Shown here piece by piece: positions 19,819-30,625 of a DNA stretch of 47,549 nucleotides. Source of the DNA: Rehaibacterium terrae (GTDB taxonomy: Bacteria; Pseudomonadota; Gammaproteobacteria; Xanthomonadales; Xanthomonadaceae); the NCBI RefSeq assembly GCF_014202935.1, contig NZ_JACHHX010000021.1, positions 1 to 47,549 on the forward strand, written 5' to 3'. The notes beneath the pieces were generated by a model, which searched no databases, had not been told where the DNA came from, and was given only the letters and a program-made list of their open reading frames with translations. How positions within the stretch are numbered: the stretch's first letter is position 1; each line of letters starts with the position of its first letter. The translations under genes and the position numbers were made by a program.

Positions 19819-20990
19819 GCCGGCGCGAGCCGTTCGACATCGCCGTGGTCGGCGCCGGCGTGGTCGGCGCCGCCGCGGCGCTGGCCTTCGCCCGCGACGG
19901 TCGCCGGGTGGCCCTGGTCGAGGCGCGCGAGCCGGCGCCGTGGCGCGCCGACACGCCCGATCTGCGCGTGTATGCCTTCGCGCCGGACAACGCCGCGCTG
20001 CTGGACTCGCTCGGCGTGTGGCGCGATGTGCTCGCCGCGCGCGCGCAGCCGTACCGGCACATGCGCGTGTGGGACGCGGCAGGCGGCGGCGAACTGGCTT
20101 TCCATGCCGAGGCGCTCGGTCGCGACGAACTCGGCTGGATCGTCGAGCACGGCCTGCTGGTCGATCGGCTGTGGCAGGCCATCGTTCGCGAGCCCGGCAT
20201 CGTCCGCCATTGCCCGGACCACGTCGTCGCGCTCGAGCAGGACGAGCACGCCGCCACGCTCGAACTGCACGGCGGCGCACGGCTGAAGGCGCGCCTGGTG
20301 GTCGCCGCCGACGGCGCCGACTCGAAGCTGCGCGAACTCGCCGGCCTCGCCGTCGACCGCCACGATTACGGCCAGCGCGGGCTGGTCGCCTACGTGCGCT
20401 GCCAGCGGCCGCACCGGGACACCGCCTGGCAGCGCTTCCTGCCGACCGGCCCGCTGGCCTTCCTGCCCTGCGCCGACGGCCGCTGCTCGATCGTGTGGAC
20501 GCTGCCCGACGACGAGGCCGCGCGCCTGCTCGCCATCGACGACGCGGCGTTCTGCCGCGAACTGTCGCGCGCCTTCGACGCCACGCTGGGCGAAGTGGTC
20601 GAAGTGTCCCGGCGCGTCGCCTTCCCGCTGCGCCGCCAGTTGGCCGACGACTACGTCGCCGGCCGCGTCGTGCTCGCCGGCGACGCCGCACACGCCGTGC
20701 ACCCGCTGGCCGGGCAGGGCGTCAACCTCGGCCTGCGCGACGTCGCCTGCCTGCGCCGCATCGTCGCCGGCGCGGGCCGGCACGACATCGGCACCGGCCA
20801 CCGCCTCGCCCGCTACCGGCGCGAGCGCCGCAGCGACAACACGCTGTCGGCCTGGGCCTTCGACGGCATCAATCGGGTGTTCTCCAACGAGGCCCTGCTG
20901 CCGACGCTGCTGCGCGGCCACCTGCTCGGCCTGGCCGGGCGCATGCCGCCGCTGGCGCGGCTCCTCGCCCGCCGGGCGGCAGGCATTTGA
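19815..20990 (+). CDS. UbiH/UbiF/VisC/COQ6-family hydroxylase, UbiI-like
   Basis: Second FAD-dependent hydroxylase of 391 residues, paralogous to the preceding gene. The N-terminal FDIAVVGAGVVGAAAALAF, the central VVAADGADSKLREL and the C-terminal GDAAHAVHPLAGQGVNLGLRD are complete. The GDAAH form of the last motif is that of UbiI (VisC) and UbiF. Which ring position it hydroxylates cannot be read from sequence alone; pairing with ubiH suggests the C5 step. It starts within the ubiH stop codon (ATGA) and ends 15 bases before the convergent rlmM. Confidence 0.88.
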   Translation: MSRREPFDIAVVGAGVVGAAAALAFARDGRRVALVEAREPAPWRADTPDLRVYAFAPDNAALLDSLGVWRDVLAARAQPYRHMRVWDAAGGGELAFHAEALGRDELGWIVEHGLLVDRLWQAIVREPGIVRHCPDHVVALEQDEHAATLELHGGARLKARLVVAADGADSKLRELAGLAVDRHDYGQRGLVAYVRCQRPHRDTAWQRFLPTGPLAFLPCADGRCSIVWTLPDDEAARLLAIDDAAFCRELSRAFDATLGEVVEVSRRVAFPLRRQLADDYVAGRVVLAGDAAHAVHPLAGQGVNLGLRDVACLRRIVAGAGRHDIGTGHRLARYRRERRSDNTLSAWAFDGINRVFSNEALLPTLLRGHLLGLAGRMPPLARLLARRAAGI

Positions 20991-21005
20991 CCGGCAGCGG
21001 CGGCC

Positions 21006-22046
21006 TCAGCGCGGCTGCGCGAGCACGGTGATCTCCTCGCGGTCGTGGTAGAGCTGGCGGGCGCGGATCGCCAGCGGGCGGCCGGCCTGTTCGGCGAACA
21101 GGTCCAGGCACAGCCGGGTTTCTTCCCAGCGTTTCTTCATCGGCAGCTTGAGGTTGAAGATCGCCTGCCGGCACCAGCCCTCGCGGAACCATTCGGCCAT
21201 GCGCGCGGCGACGCGGCGCGGCTGCTCGACCATGTCGCAGACCATCCAGTCGAGCGCTTTCGGCGGCTTCCAGTGGAAGCCGTCGGCGCGCAGGTGGGTC
21301 ACCAGTCCGCTGTCGAGCAGGTGCGGGCGCAGTGGGCCGTTGTCGATGGCGGTGACGTGGATGCCGTGGCGGGTGAGCACCCAGGTCCAGCCGCCGGGCG
21401 CGGCGCCGAGATCGGCGGCGGTCATGCCAGGCCGGAGCAGCCGCTCGCGCTGGTCGGCGTCGAGCAGGGTGAGGATGGCCTCCTCGAGTTTCAGCGCCGA
21501 GCGCGAGGGCGCGTCGGGATGCATGCGCAGGCGCGGCACGCCCAGTGGCCAGGGCGAGGCGTCGCGGGTGTCGGCTTCGGCGAGGAAGGCGTGGTTGCCG
21601 GCGACGAAGCACACATGCAGGCGCGGGATGCGCGGGTTGTCGCGCTCGCTCAGTCGCCCGGCCTTGCGCAGCGCCGGGCGCAGCGCGTTGCCGAAGGCGC
21701 GGGCGAGACCGGCCAGCGGCTTGGCCTGGTCGGTGTCGGGGTGTTCGACGAACAGTTCGCCCCAGCGGCGTTCGGGCAGCGTGGCGAGGATCGGTGCGAT
21801 GCGGTCACGCGGGTCGAGGTCGCGCAGTTCGGCGAGCAGGCGCAGCTTCTGGCGGGCGAAGATCAGCTCGTGGAACGGCAGCGCCGGCGCCAGCATGTCG
21901 CCGTCGGCGCCGAGAAACCGCACGTAACCGCTGCCGCGCTCGGTGCGCGCATGGCCGGGCAGGCCGGCGCGGGCGGCGCGTTCGCCCAACTCGGCGGCGA
22001 GTTCGGGCTCGAAGCCGGGGCGGCAGTAGCAGAGCAGGCCGGTCAT
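21006..22046 (-). CDS. rlmM: 23S rRNA (cytidine(2498)-2'-O)-methyltransferase
   Basis: RlmM of 346 residues. The N-terminal THUMP-like region (GLLCYCRPGFEPELAAELGE) is followed by a Rossmann 2'-O-methyltransferase domain with MTAADLGAAPGGWTWVLTRHG. The K-D-K-E tetrad region includes LDWMVCDMVEQP and FNLKLPMKKRWEE. It methylates C2498 of 23S rRNA. The length is close to that of the E. coli enzyme. It is transcribed alone, converging on the ubi pair. Confidence 0.95.
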   Translation of the reverse strand: MTGLLCYCRPGFEPELAAELGERAARAGLPGHARTERGSGYVRFLGADGDMLAPALPFHELIFARQKLRLLAELRDLDPRDRIAPILATLPERRWGELFVEHPDTDQAKPLAGLARAFGNALRPALRKAGRLSERDNPRIPRLHVCFVAGNHAFLAEADTRDASPWPLGVPRLRMHPDAPSRSALKLEEAILTLLDADQRERLLRPGMTAADLGAAPGGWTWVLTRHGIHVTAIDNGPLRPHLLDSGLVTHLRADGFHWKPPKALDWMVCDMVEQPRRVAARMAEWFREGWCRQAIFNLKLPMKKRWEETRLCLDLFAEQAGRPLAIRARQLYHDREEITVLAQPR

Positions 22047-22097
22047 GCGGTGGCTCGGGTGGATGCCGGGACGGCTTCTGCCGCGAACGGCGTTGCA

Positions 22098-22173
22098 GCC
22101 GCGGATTCGCGCGGATGGGTGCGGATGGAGCAGTCGATCGAGTTGTCCGTGCTCATCCGCGCAGATCCGTGGC
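22098..22173. repeat. inverted-repeat element in the rlmM upstream spacer
   Basis: GCCGCGGATTCGCGCGGATG (22098-22117) and CATCCGCGCAGATCCGTGGC (22154-22173) are complementary at 18 of 20 positions around a 36-base loop. Degenerate REP-like arms lie outside (near 22071 and 22193). The 22047-22238 spacer contains no gene. Confidence 0.5.
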
Positions 22174-22238
22174 CTGGGCGCCTTGCTGTTTCGGCATTGC
22201 GTTCGCGGCTGACGTCGTTGTTGCGAGAGCCGGGCGGC

Positions 22239-22811
22239 TCAATAGCGCTGCCCGGCTTGCTCGCTGTAGTAGCGCAGCACGTCGCGGGCAGGATGGCGCA
22301 GGATGTCGCGGCGCACGGCGATGCCGCGCTTCTCCAGTTCGCCGATCCAGTCCAGCGGCAGCGGGCCTTCGTCGAACTCGGTCAGCTCCATCACGTCCTC
22401 GGCGCGCGCGCCGATCAGCAGCGCGTCGATGCCGGCCCAGAAGCTGGCCCCGTAGCACATGCAGCACGGCTGCGAGGAGGTCGCCAGGGTGATCGGCCGG
22501 ACGATGCCGCTGCCCTCGTCGTTGAGACGGAATTGCTGCGTGTCCTGCTGCGCGGTCATGAAGGCCATCATCTCGGCATGGGCGACCGAGCAGGTCTGCG
22601 GGATCACCCGGTTGACGCCGACCGACAGCAGCCGGCCGTCGCCGTCGAACAGCGCCGCGCCGAACGGCCCGCCGCTGCCGTGCTCGACGTTGCGGCGCGA
22701 GAGGTGGACGGCCAGCGCCACCTTGCTCTCGTCGTCGGGGTAGCGGCGACCGGCGTCGACCTCTTCCTGCAGCCAGGCAGGCAGGGCGAGATGGACCTGG
22801 GTGTGCAGCAT
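22239..22811 (-). CDS. nucleoside/nucleobase deaminase, cytidine-deaminase superfamily
   Basis: Zinc-dependent deaminase of 190 residues. The zinc/catalytic motifs are HAE (CSVAHAEMMAFMTAQQ) and PCxxC (SSQPCCMCYGASFW), the arrangement of guanine, cytosine and tRNA-adenosine deaminases. VHLSRRNVEHGSGGPFGAAL fits the guanine-deaminase-like branch. No tRNA-binding extension like that of TadA is obvious, so a free base or nucleoside is the likelier substrate (inference). The stop of the upstream lipoprotein gene is four bases away, so the two are probably co-transcribed. Confidence 0.88.
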   Translation of the reverse strand: MLHTQVHLALPAWLQEEVDAGRRYPDDESKVALAVHLSRRNVEHGSGGPFGAALFDGDGRLLSVGVNRVIPQTCSVAHAEMMAFMTAQQDTQQFRLNDEGSGIVRPITLATSSQPCCMCYGASFWAGIDALLIGARAEDVMELTEFDEGPLPLDWIGELEKRGIAVRRDILRHPARDVLRYYSEQAGQRY

Positions 22812-22815
22812 GCGC

Positions 22816-23199
22816 TCAGTGCTCCTGGCCTTCGATGAGCGGTGTGGCGAGGACGTTCTCGCAGCGTCCCGCGACGCAGGCGCAGCCGGCGATTTCGGGG
22901 AAGCCGCAGATGCCGGCCATCTCTTCCTCGGCGCAGCGTGCCATCACCCGCTCGGGGAAGGTCGGGCTGTCCCTGTTCACGCAGGCCGGGTAGTAGCCGC
23001 AGCAGTTGCCGACGTTCTTCACCGCGCAGTCGCTGTCGACCTTGCAGGCATAGTCCACCTCGCCAGGCTCCACCTCGCCAGGCTCGACCGCCGGTGTCGG
23101 AGCGTCGGCGGCCGGCGTCTCGGCGTACGGCGCGCAGGCGACCAGCAGCAGGAGCAGCAGGAGCAGCAGGAGCGGCAATGGCAGCAGACGGGCGGTCAT
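22816..23199 (-). CDS. cysteine-rich predicted lipoprotein, function unknown
   Basis: A 127-residue protein with an unusually pure leucine signal (ten leucines in a row) and a lipobox ending LLVACA. A Pro/Glu spacer with a duplicated VEPGE follows, then a compact cysteine-rich domain of about 65 residues (YACKVDSDCAVKNVGNCCGY ... CACVAGRCEN). The ten cysteines suggest a small disulfide-bonded periplasmic fold, reminiscent of protease-inhibitor-like domains, but I do not recognise the family. The leucine run is encoded by repeats of CTCCTGCTG and could vary in length by slippage without changing frame. It precedes the deaminase gene by four bases. Confidence 0.78.
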   Translation of the reverse strand: MTARLLPLPLLLLLLLLLLVACAPYAETPAADAPTPAVEPGEVEPGEVDYACKVDSDCAVKNVGNCCGYYPACVNRDSPTFPERVMARCAEEEMAGICGFPEIAGCACVAGRCENVLATPLIEGQEH

Positions 23200-23334
23200 G
23201 TGTGGGAGCCTCCTCCGTTTCGTTCTGTCGCCCGGGATGGACCGCGGCTCTCCGGCCGGGAAACCGGAAATGTGAAATCGGCCGCGTGGCCTGGCCGCGT
23301 TCGTTTGGAACAGCGGTGGTGCTCTCCCGATTTG

Positions 23335-23362
23335 CGTCCGGTGGGCCAGGACCCACCGGACG
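23335..23362 (-). terminator. hairpin downstream of glnS, terminator-like
   Basis: Complementary 11-base arms (CGTCCGGTGGG and CCCACCGGACG) enclose a six-base loop 13 bases after the glnS stop. There is no T tract in the direction of transcription. Confidence 0.45.
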
Positions 23363-23375
23363 GAGCGTACCCCAA

Positions 23376-25112
<1,737 letters not shown>

Positions 25113-25176
25113 GGGCCGTGGTGCGCGCTGAAAACGCGCAGTTTAGCCGGTCGGCGGGACGCAGCGGGGGCCGCGT

Positions 25177-25695
25177 TCAGCCGCGCAGCGCCTCGCGCGG
25201 CAGTTCGAGCAGGTAGTAGGGCAGGTCCATCACCGGCGCCTGCGCGCCGAGCCGGGTCAGGGCGGCGGAGACCTGGCCGCGGTGGTGGGTGGCGTGGTTG
25301 AAGACGTGGGCGATCGCGCTGGCCCTGGGCAGCGTGAAGGCATCGCCCTGCAGGTTGCGATAGGCGAAGTCGCTGGCGAGGTCGGCGGCGTCCAGGGCAT
25401 CGAGATGGTCCTGCCAGCGGCCGGCGTAGCCGAGCAGGGCCGTGCGCAGGGCATCGCGGTCGGCGTACAGCTCCTGGTCGAGGCTGTGGATCGTCCGCGG
25501 CGCGCCTTCCAGCCGCTCGCGCCAGAGGTGTTCGACCACCAGCAGGTGGTTGAGGGTGCCGTGGATGCTGCGGAAGAACAGCCCGGCATCGGCGAAGTAG
25601 TCGGCCTCGGCCAGTTTGTCGACTTCGGCGTAGAGACGGCGGCAGGCCCACAGGTGGTAGCCGGCCATCAGCCGGAGGTGGCGGTGCAGGTCCAT
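25177..25695 (-). CDS. DinB-family metal-binding protein
   Basis: A 172-residue four-helix-bundle protein of the DinB/YfiT superfamily. The metal triad is visible as H50 (HGTLNHLLVVEHLW) and H134 with H138 (VFNHATHHRGQ). Some relatives are thiol transferases or damage-inducible proteins; no specific activity can be assigned here. The start at 25695 (MDLHRHLRLMAGYHLW) fits the family; the open frame extends much further upstream without sense. It is divergent from the DUF2007 gene. Confidence 0.88.
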   Translation of the reverse strand: MDLHRHLRLMAGYHLWACRRLYAEVDKLAEADYFADAGLFFRSIHGTLNHLLVVEHLWRERLEGAPRTIHSLDQELYADRDALRTALLGYAGRWQDHLDALDAADLASDFAYRNLQGDAFTLPRASAIAHVFNHATHHRGQVSAALTRLGAQAPVMDLPYYLLELPREALRG

Positions 25696-25758
25696 GGCGG
25701 CTCCGTGGCGGACGGGAAGGCGTATGCTGCGACGGGACGGCCGGTGGAGGAAGTGACG

Positions 25759-26037
25759 ATGCGTGTGGTCTACGAGGCGGAGAACCTGATCGACGCGCAT
25801 CTGGTCCGTGGCGCGCTTGAAGAGGCCGGCATCCCGGCCTGGGTGCGCGGGGAATTCCTCACCGGCGCGATGGGGGAGCTGCCGGTCGGCGGCCTGGTCG
25901 CCGTCTGCGTGCCGGCCTCGCGCTGGCCCGAGGCCAGCGCCCTGCTGCCGGAGCTGCTGTGCCGCCCCGGTCCGGGCGAAACGCAGGCGGCGGACGAGGG
26001 GGTCACGGATCCGGACGGCGGTTTGTTCACGGCCTGA
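25759..26037 (+). CDS. DUF2007 small signal-transducing-like protein
   Basis: A 92-residue protein of the DUF2007 family, a small alpha/beta domain related in fold to PII. MRVVYEAENLIDAHLVRGALEEAGIPAWV followed by LVAVCVPASRWPEASALL is the usual pattern. The role is unknown; the family is often annotated as a putative signal transducer. GGAGGAAG lies immediately upstream of the ATG. The 166-base spacer to the diguanylate cyclase shows no clear feature. Confidence 0.85.
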   Translation: MRVVYEAENLIDAHLVRGALEEAGIPAWVRGEFLTGAMGELPVGGLVAVCVPASRWPEASALLPELLCRPGPGETQAADEGVTDPDGGLFTA

Positions 26038-26203
26038 ACATGCAAGCGGGGCACATCCCTGCGCCCTCGCCGCGCGGTGCGGTGCAGGCAGGCCGGTCCG
26101 GCGTCGGCCCGGCGACCGGTTCGCGGCGGCCGCCCCGGCCGCGCCTCCAGGTTGCACTTTCGCCGCCGGCGGGCAGACTGTACTGGTCCGTAGGGGGAAC
26201 GGC

Positions 26204-28426
26204 ATGCCGCAAATGGACCCGAAGGGCTGGGGGCTCGTGCTCCTGCTGGCCATGCTGGCCTGGAGCGGCCTGGTCGTGGCCGAGGGGTCGGTTCCGCTGC
26301 GGCTGGCCCTGCTGAGCACCGAGGCGGACTACAGCCCGGAGGAAGTGCTGGCCGGGCGGGCGGGCGAATTCCGCGCGCTGCCCGGCGGCCGGGTCCTGCT
26401 GCCCGGCGGTTCGGGGCGGACGCACTGGATCCGGATCGAGGCCGAGCTGGACGGCCAGGCCGACGCCCACGACCCGCACCGGGTGCTCTGGTTCGATCGC
26501 GTGCCGGTGGCCGAGTTCGAGCTGCATGTGCCGGTCGACGGCGGCTGGTGGCGCCAGTCGCGCAGCTTCTTCGCGCCCGGGCCGGAGGAGGAGCTGCTGG
26601 CCAGCGGCTTCGTCTTCCTGCTGCCGCCGCTGCCGGACGGGAAGGTGGTGATGCTGGCGCAGGTGCGCAACCGCGTTGCCGTCAGCCTGCGGCCGATCCT
26701 CGAATCCGAGTGGCGCTACCGGCTCGGCGACCGGCGGATGACGGTCGCGCTGAGCGCGATCTATGCCGGCCTGGTGGTGCTGGCGCTGATCGGACTGGCG
26801 CTGTTCGCGGCGATGCGCGAGCCGCTGTACCTGAAATTCGTCGGGTTCGCGCTGGCGGCATGGCTGCTGCTGACGGCGGTCAACGGCCATCTGTACGCGA
26901 TTCCCGGCCTGCGCTGGCTGGGCATTTCCGCCTCCCCCGGCCTGTTCGCCCTCGGCCATGCGACGGCGGCCTGCATCGTCCTGCTGGCGCGCCAGTTCGC
27001 CGGCCTGGGCGCCTGCGCGCCGCGCCTGGACGCCATCCTCGGCTGGACGCCGTGGCTGCTGCTGGCGCTGGCCGCGCTGTCGCTGGGCTTGCCGCTGGCG
27101 GCGGCCGACGTCATCCAGGTCGGCTCGACCGCGGCCTGGGCAGGAGCCGGGGCGTTGTGCATCGGCTCTTCGGCGATCGCGCTGCGCCACGGGCGCCCGC
27201 TGGCGTTGCCGATGCTGCTGCTCTGGTTCGCGCTGTTGGTCAGCGCCTGCGCGCGGCCGCTGGTGTCCTACGGCTGGCTGCCGCAGAACGTGTGGACCAT
27301 GTACGGTTTCCAGCTGGCGCTGGTGGCGAGCGTCTTCCTGCTCATGCTCGGCCTGACCGGGCGGGTGATGGAATTCCGCAAGCAGCGCGACCGCGCCCGG
27401 CTGGCCAAGGAGCAGGCCGACGCCAGCCTGAAGACCGAGCAGGGGCGGCGCCGGTTTGCCGAGAGTCTGGCCGCGTTGCGCGAGGCGGACAACGGCGACA
27501 TCGAGTGGCTGGCTTTCCGCCGGCTGCTGGAGTCGCTGCGCCCGCTGGTGCCGCAACAGGGCTCGGCGGTGCTGGCCTTCGGCTACCACGGGCTGGACCT
27601 GCTGCTGGCCGAGCCGATCGCCCTCAAGGAACGCTACTCGCGCATGCTCGGCGCCCGCGGCGGCACGCTGAAGGGGCTGTGCCGTTCGCGCAATCCGGTC
27701 CAGGTGCTGCTGGACGACGGCCAGACGCCCGGCGAGGGGTCGTCGCACGAGCGCGGGCTGTTCGCGGTGGTGCCGCTGCGGATGGACAAGCCGGGCTGGG
27801 GCGCGCTCTTGATCGAGCGCCAGCCCTGGGAAAGCTTCGATCACAACGAGCTGCGCCTGGCCGCCGAGTTCGCCGCGATGGCGACGCAGGCGGCCGATGA
27901 GGCGGCCGCCGCGCGCGAGCTGCGCCGCAAGGCCGAGCTGGATTCGCTCACCGGGGCCTACAACCGGCACGCGATGGATACCCTGCTCGCGCGGGCGATG
28001 GCGGCGGCGCATGCCGCGCACAGTCCGCTGTCGATCCTGTTCGTCGATCTCGACCACTTCAAGCAGGTCAACGACCGCCACGGCCATACCGTGGGCGACC
28101 AGTGCCTGCGCGTGCTGGCCGAGACGATCCGCCGCATGCTCGGGCCGGACGATCTGTTCGGCCGCTACGGCGGCGAGGAGTTCATCATCGTCCTGCCCGG
28201 GCGTGCCGCCGAGCAGGCCCGCCAGTTCGGCGAGCGGCTGCGGGTGACGGTGTCCGAGCTGCGCATCGGCGAGGGCGAGGACGCGGTGCGTTTCACCGTG
28301 AGCATCGGCATCGCCGGCCGGCAGGCCAGCGAGCACGCCGCGCAGCCGGTGATCGACCGCGCCGACCGCGCGCTGTACACGGCCAAGCGCAGCGGCCGCA
28401 ACCAGGTGCAGATGGCGCCGAGCTGA
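26204..28426 (+). CDS. membrane-bound diguanylate cyclase with 7TMR-DISM sensor
   Basis: A 740-residue predicted inner-membrane enzyme making cyclic di-GMP. A signal peptide is followed by a periplasmic beta-rich 7TMR-DISM extracellular domain (about residues 30-180), seven membrane helices (about 185-390), a short coiled coil, a GAF-like region and a C-terminal GGDEF domain. The active-site loop is RYGGEEF, so it should be catalytic. The inhibitory I-site that normally reads RxxD five residues upstream is GPDD here and appears lost. TAGGGGG precedes the ATG. The periplasmic signal is unknown. Confidence 0.9.
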   Translation: MPQMDPKGWGLVLLLAMLAWSGLVVAEGSVPLRLALLSTEADYSPEEVLAGRAGEFRALPGGRVLLPGGSGRTHWIRIEAELDGQADAHDPHRVLWFDRVPVAEFELHVPVDGGWWRQSRSFFAPGPEEELLASGFVFLLPPLPDGKVVMLAQVRNRVAVSLRPILESEWRYRLGDRRMTVALSAIYAGLVVLALIGLALFAAMREPLYLKFVGFALAAWLLLTAVNGHLYAIPGLRWLGISASPGLFALGHATAACIVLLARQFAGLGACAPRLDAILGWTPWLLLALAALSLGLPLAAADVIQVGSTAAWAGAGALCIGSSAIALRHGRPLALPMLLLWFALLVSACARPLVSYGWLPQNVWTMYGFQLALVASVFLLMLGLTGRVMEFRKQRDRARLAKEQADASLKTEQGRRRFAESLAALREADNGDIEWLAFRRLLESLRPLVPQQGSAVLAFGYHGLDLLLAEPIALKERYSRMLGARGGTLKGLCRSRNPVQVLLDDGQTPGEGSSHERGLFAVVPLRMDKPGWGALLIERQPWESFDHNELRLAAEFAAMATQAADEAAAARELRRKAELDSLTGAYNRHAMDTLLARAMAAAHAAHSPLSILFVDLDHFKQVNDRHGHTVGDQCLRVLAETIRRMLGPDDLFGRYGGEEFIIVLPGRAAEQARQFGERLRVTVSELRIGEGEDAVRFTVSIGIAGRQASEHAAQPVIDRADRALYTAKRSGRNQVQMAPS

Positions 28427-28640
28427 AGCAATCCGGAAGCCGGTCCCGGGCCGCTCTGGTTGCAGTAGTCCTTGTGCGCACGGATGGCCGGGGCGAGGAT
28501 GATCGCTCCGCCCTCGCGCGTGTCCCGGTCATGTCCCCACCGATCCACGGCAACGCCAGCCATGCCTCGACCCTGCCACGGCCGGTGTCCGGCCCGGGCG
28601 GCGCGCCCGTGTGGCGGCCGGCGACGGAGAGGGCGCCGGC

Positions 28641-29528
28641 ATGACCGCGAAGACCCGCGGCGCGCTGTGGTCGCTGATTGCCGGCGCGGCGCTGATCAGC
28701 ACCACCGGTGTGCTGGTGCGCTACGCCGACGTCGCGCCGACGGTGTCGGCGTTCTGGCGCATGGCCTTCGGTGGCGTGATGCTGGCCGGCTTCCTGGCCG
28801 TCGCCCGGCAGTGGCGGCCGGCGGCGCTGCGCGACTGGGGCTGGATGCTGGCACCGGCGGTGTTCTTCGCGCTCGACCTGTTCCTCTGGCATCGCAGCAT
28901 CCACGAGGTCGGGCCAGGGCTGGCGACGCTGCTGGCCAACTTCCAGGTGTTCGTCATGGCGCTGGCCGGCGTGCTGCTGCACCGCGAGCGGCTGGGCCCG
29001 CGTTTCCTCGGCGGGCTGGCGCTCGCCTTCGGCGGCCTGTGGCTGCTGGTCGGCGTCGACTGGGGCGGCTTCGACGCACGCTACCGGCTGGGCGTGGTGT
29101 TCGGCTTGCTCACCGGCCTGGCCTATGCGGCTTACATGCTCAGCTTCCGTCATGCCCAGCGCGAGCGCTCGACGCTGCCGGCGCCGCAGCTGCTGGCGAT
29201 GAACTCGCTGCTGTGCGCGGCGGTGCTGGCGGCGGCCGTGACCGGCGAGGGCGCCTCGTTCGCGATTCCCGATGCCGGTTCGCTCTGTGCCCTGCTCGCG
29301 CTCGGTCTCGTGGGCCAGTGCCTGGGCTGGGTGCTGATCGCCTCGGCGATGCCGCGACTGCCGGCTTCGGTGGTCGGACTGGTGCTGCTGCTGCAGCCCT
29401 CGCTGGCCTTCGTGCAGGACGTGCTGCTGTTCGACCGCGCCACCCGCTCCATCGAATGGCTCGGCGTGGCGCTGTCGCTGGCGGGTATCTTTCTCGGCAC
29501 ACTCAAGGCCAACCCGGGCAAGCCATGA
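28641..29528 (+). CDS. DMT-superfamily transporter, EamA family
   Basis: A 295-residue membrane protein with about ten hydrophobic segments in two EamA repeats ([20 protein letters not shown] and [19 protein letters not shown]). The family exports amino acids, metabolites or drugs; the substrate is not predictable. GGAGAGGG lies before the ATG. Its stop overlaps the apt start by ATGA, so apt is translationally coupled. The 214-base spacer before it has no recognised feature. Confidence 0.88.
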   Translation: MTAKTRGALWSLIAGAALISTTGVLVRYADVAPTVSAFWRMAFGGVMLAGFLAVARQWRPAALRDWGWMLAPAVFFALDLFLWHRSIHEVGPGLATLLANFQVFVMALAGVLLHRERLGPRFLGGLALAFGGLWLLVGVDWGGFDARYRLGVVFGLLTGLAYAAYMLSFRHAQRERSTLPAPQLLAMNSLLCAAVLAAAVTGEGASFAIPDAGSLCALLALGLVGQCLGWVLIASAMPRLPASVVGLVLLLQPSLAFVQDVLLFDRATRSIEWLGVALSLAGIFLGTLKANPGKP

Positions 29529-30043
29529 TGGATTTCGAGACCTTGATCCGCGATGTGCCGGACTTTCCCAGGCCCGGCATCCTGTTCAAGGACATCACGC
29601 CACTGCTCGGCCACGGTGCCGGCTTCGCCGCGGCGATCCGGCACATGGCCGAGCCCTGGCGTGCGGCCGGGATCGAGGTGGTGGCCGGCATCGAGGCGCG
29701 CGGCTTCATTCTCGGCGCGGCGCTGGCGCGCGAACTCGGCGCCGGTTTCGTGCCGATCCGAAAGCCCGGCAAGCTGCCTGGCCGCACGCTCGGCGCCGAC
29801 TACGCGCTGGAGTACGGCAGCGACCGGCTGGAAGTCCATGCCGACGCCGTCGCAAGCGGCACCCGCGTGCTGCTGGTGGACGACGTGCTGGCGACCGGCG
29901 GCACGCTCGCCGCCTCGCGGCGACTGGTCGAAGGGGTCGGCGCCGATCTGGCCGGCGCGATGGTGCTGATCGAGCTGGCTGCGCTCAGGGGACGTGAGCG
30001 CTGGTCGGACACGGTTCCCCTGCGGGCGCTGCTTCGCTACTGA
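29525..30043 (+). CDS. apt: adenine phosphoribosyltransferase
   Basis: Purine salvage enzyme of 172 residues converting adenine plus PRPP to AMP. The PRPP-binding loop [16 protein letters not shown] is intact, and [13 protein letters not shown] and [10 protein letters not shown] are typical of Apt. Two adjacent ATGs are possible (29525 and 29528); the first overlaps the transporter stop. Coupling to an EamA transporter raises the possibility of purine export and salvage balance, but that is speculation. Confidence 0.95.
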   Translation: MMDFETLIRDVPDFPRPGILFKDITPLLGHGAGFAAAIRHMAEPWRAAGIEVVAGIEARGFILGAALARELGAGFVPIRKPGKLPGRTLGADYALEYGSDRLEVHADAVASGTRVLLVDDVLATGGTLAASRRLVEGVGADLAGAMVLIELAALRGRERWSDTVPLRALLRY

Positions 30044-30223
30044 GGCAGGCGCACGGACCGGTCTTCGGCCGGGTCGCCGCATCGTGAATGCGAAAGTCGG
30101 CGGACGGTCACATTCCCGCGCTCAAATTCCCGCCCGGGAGGCCGTAATCTCTCGCGCCGCCATGCGGCGACGTGTGGGGGCACGGTCGCCGTCATCCGCT
30201 CCCTGGTTTCAAGGTCCACGCCC

Positions 30224-30598
30224 ATGCCGCTCGCCCACCGCATCCCGTTCGCCGTCGTCCTGCTTGCCTCCGTGTCCGCGTTCGCACAGGAGGGCCGCCA
30301 GCAGGTCCCGATCGACAAGGCCGCCCAGTACGAGGGGCGCGAGGTCACCGTGTGCGGTCCGGTCGACACCGCCCGCCGCGCGCCCAACGTGCAGGGCGAG
30401 CCGACCCTGCTGCACATGGGCGGCGCGTTTCCGCACCACAAGTTCTCCGCCCGCGTCTGGGGACAGGACCGCGACAAGTTCGAGCATGATCTGGAGTCGC
30501 TGGTCGGCAGGACGGCCTGCGTCAGCGGCCGGGTGACGCTGGTCGGCAAGCGCCCGGAGGTGGTCCTGTCCTCGCCGGAGGACCTGGCGGTGTTCTGA
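30224..30598 (+). CDS. small exported protein, possible OB-fold
   Basis: A 124-residue protein with a signal peptide (MPLAHRIPFAVVLLASVSAFA). The mature part is a single beta-rich domain (YEGREVTVCGPVDTARR, then LVGRTACVSGRVTLVGKRPEVVLSSPEDLAVF). The ending resembles the OB-fold pattern seen in periplasmic nucleic-acid-binding-like proteins, but I do not identify a named family. Two cysteines could form a disulfide. It stands alone, with the DUF3501 operon converging on it. The 180-base spacer upstream is GC-rich and shows no confident promoter. Confidence 0.75.
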   Translation: MPLAHRIPFAVVLLASVSAFAQEGRQQVPIDKAAQYEGREVTVCGPVDTARRAPNVQGEPTLLHMGGAFPHHKFSARVWGQDRDKFEHDLESLVGRTACVSGRVTLVGKRPEVVLSSPEDLAVF

Positions 30599-30625
30599 GT
30601 GCGCGGCCAGCCGGGCTCGGGGCGG

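Noticed and set aside
22239-22811. tRNA adenosine deaminase TadA
   Set aside because: The zinc motifs fit, but the surrounding sequence and C-terminus look like the free guanine/nucleoside deaminase branch.
26038-26203. promoter at TTGCAC ... TGTACT before the diguanylate cyclase
   Set aside because: Spacing between the hexamers is about 21 bases, too long for a confident call.
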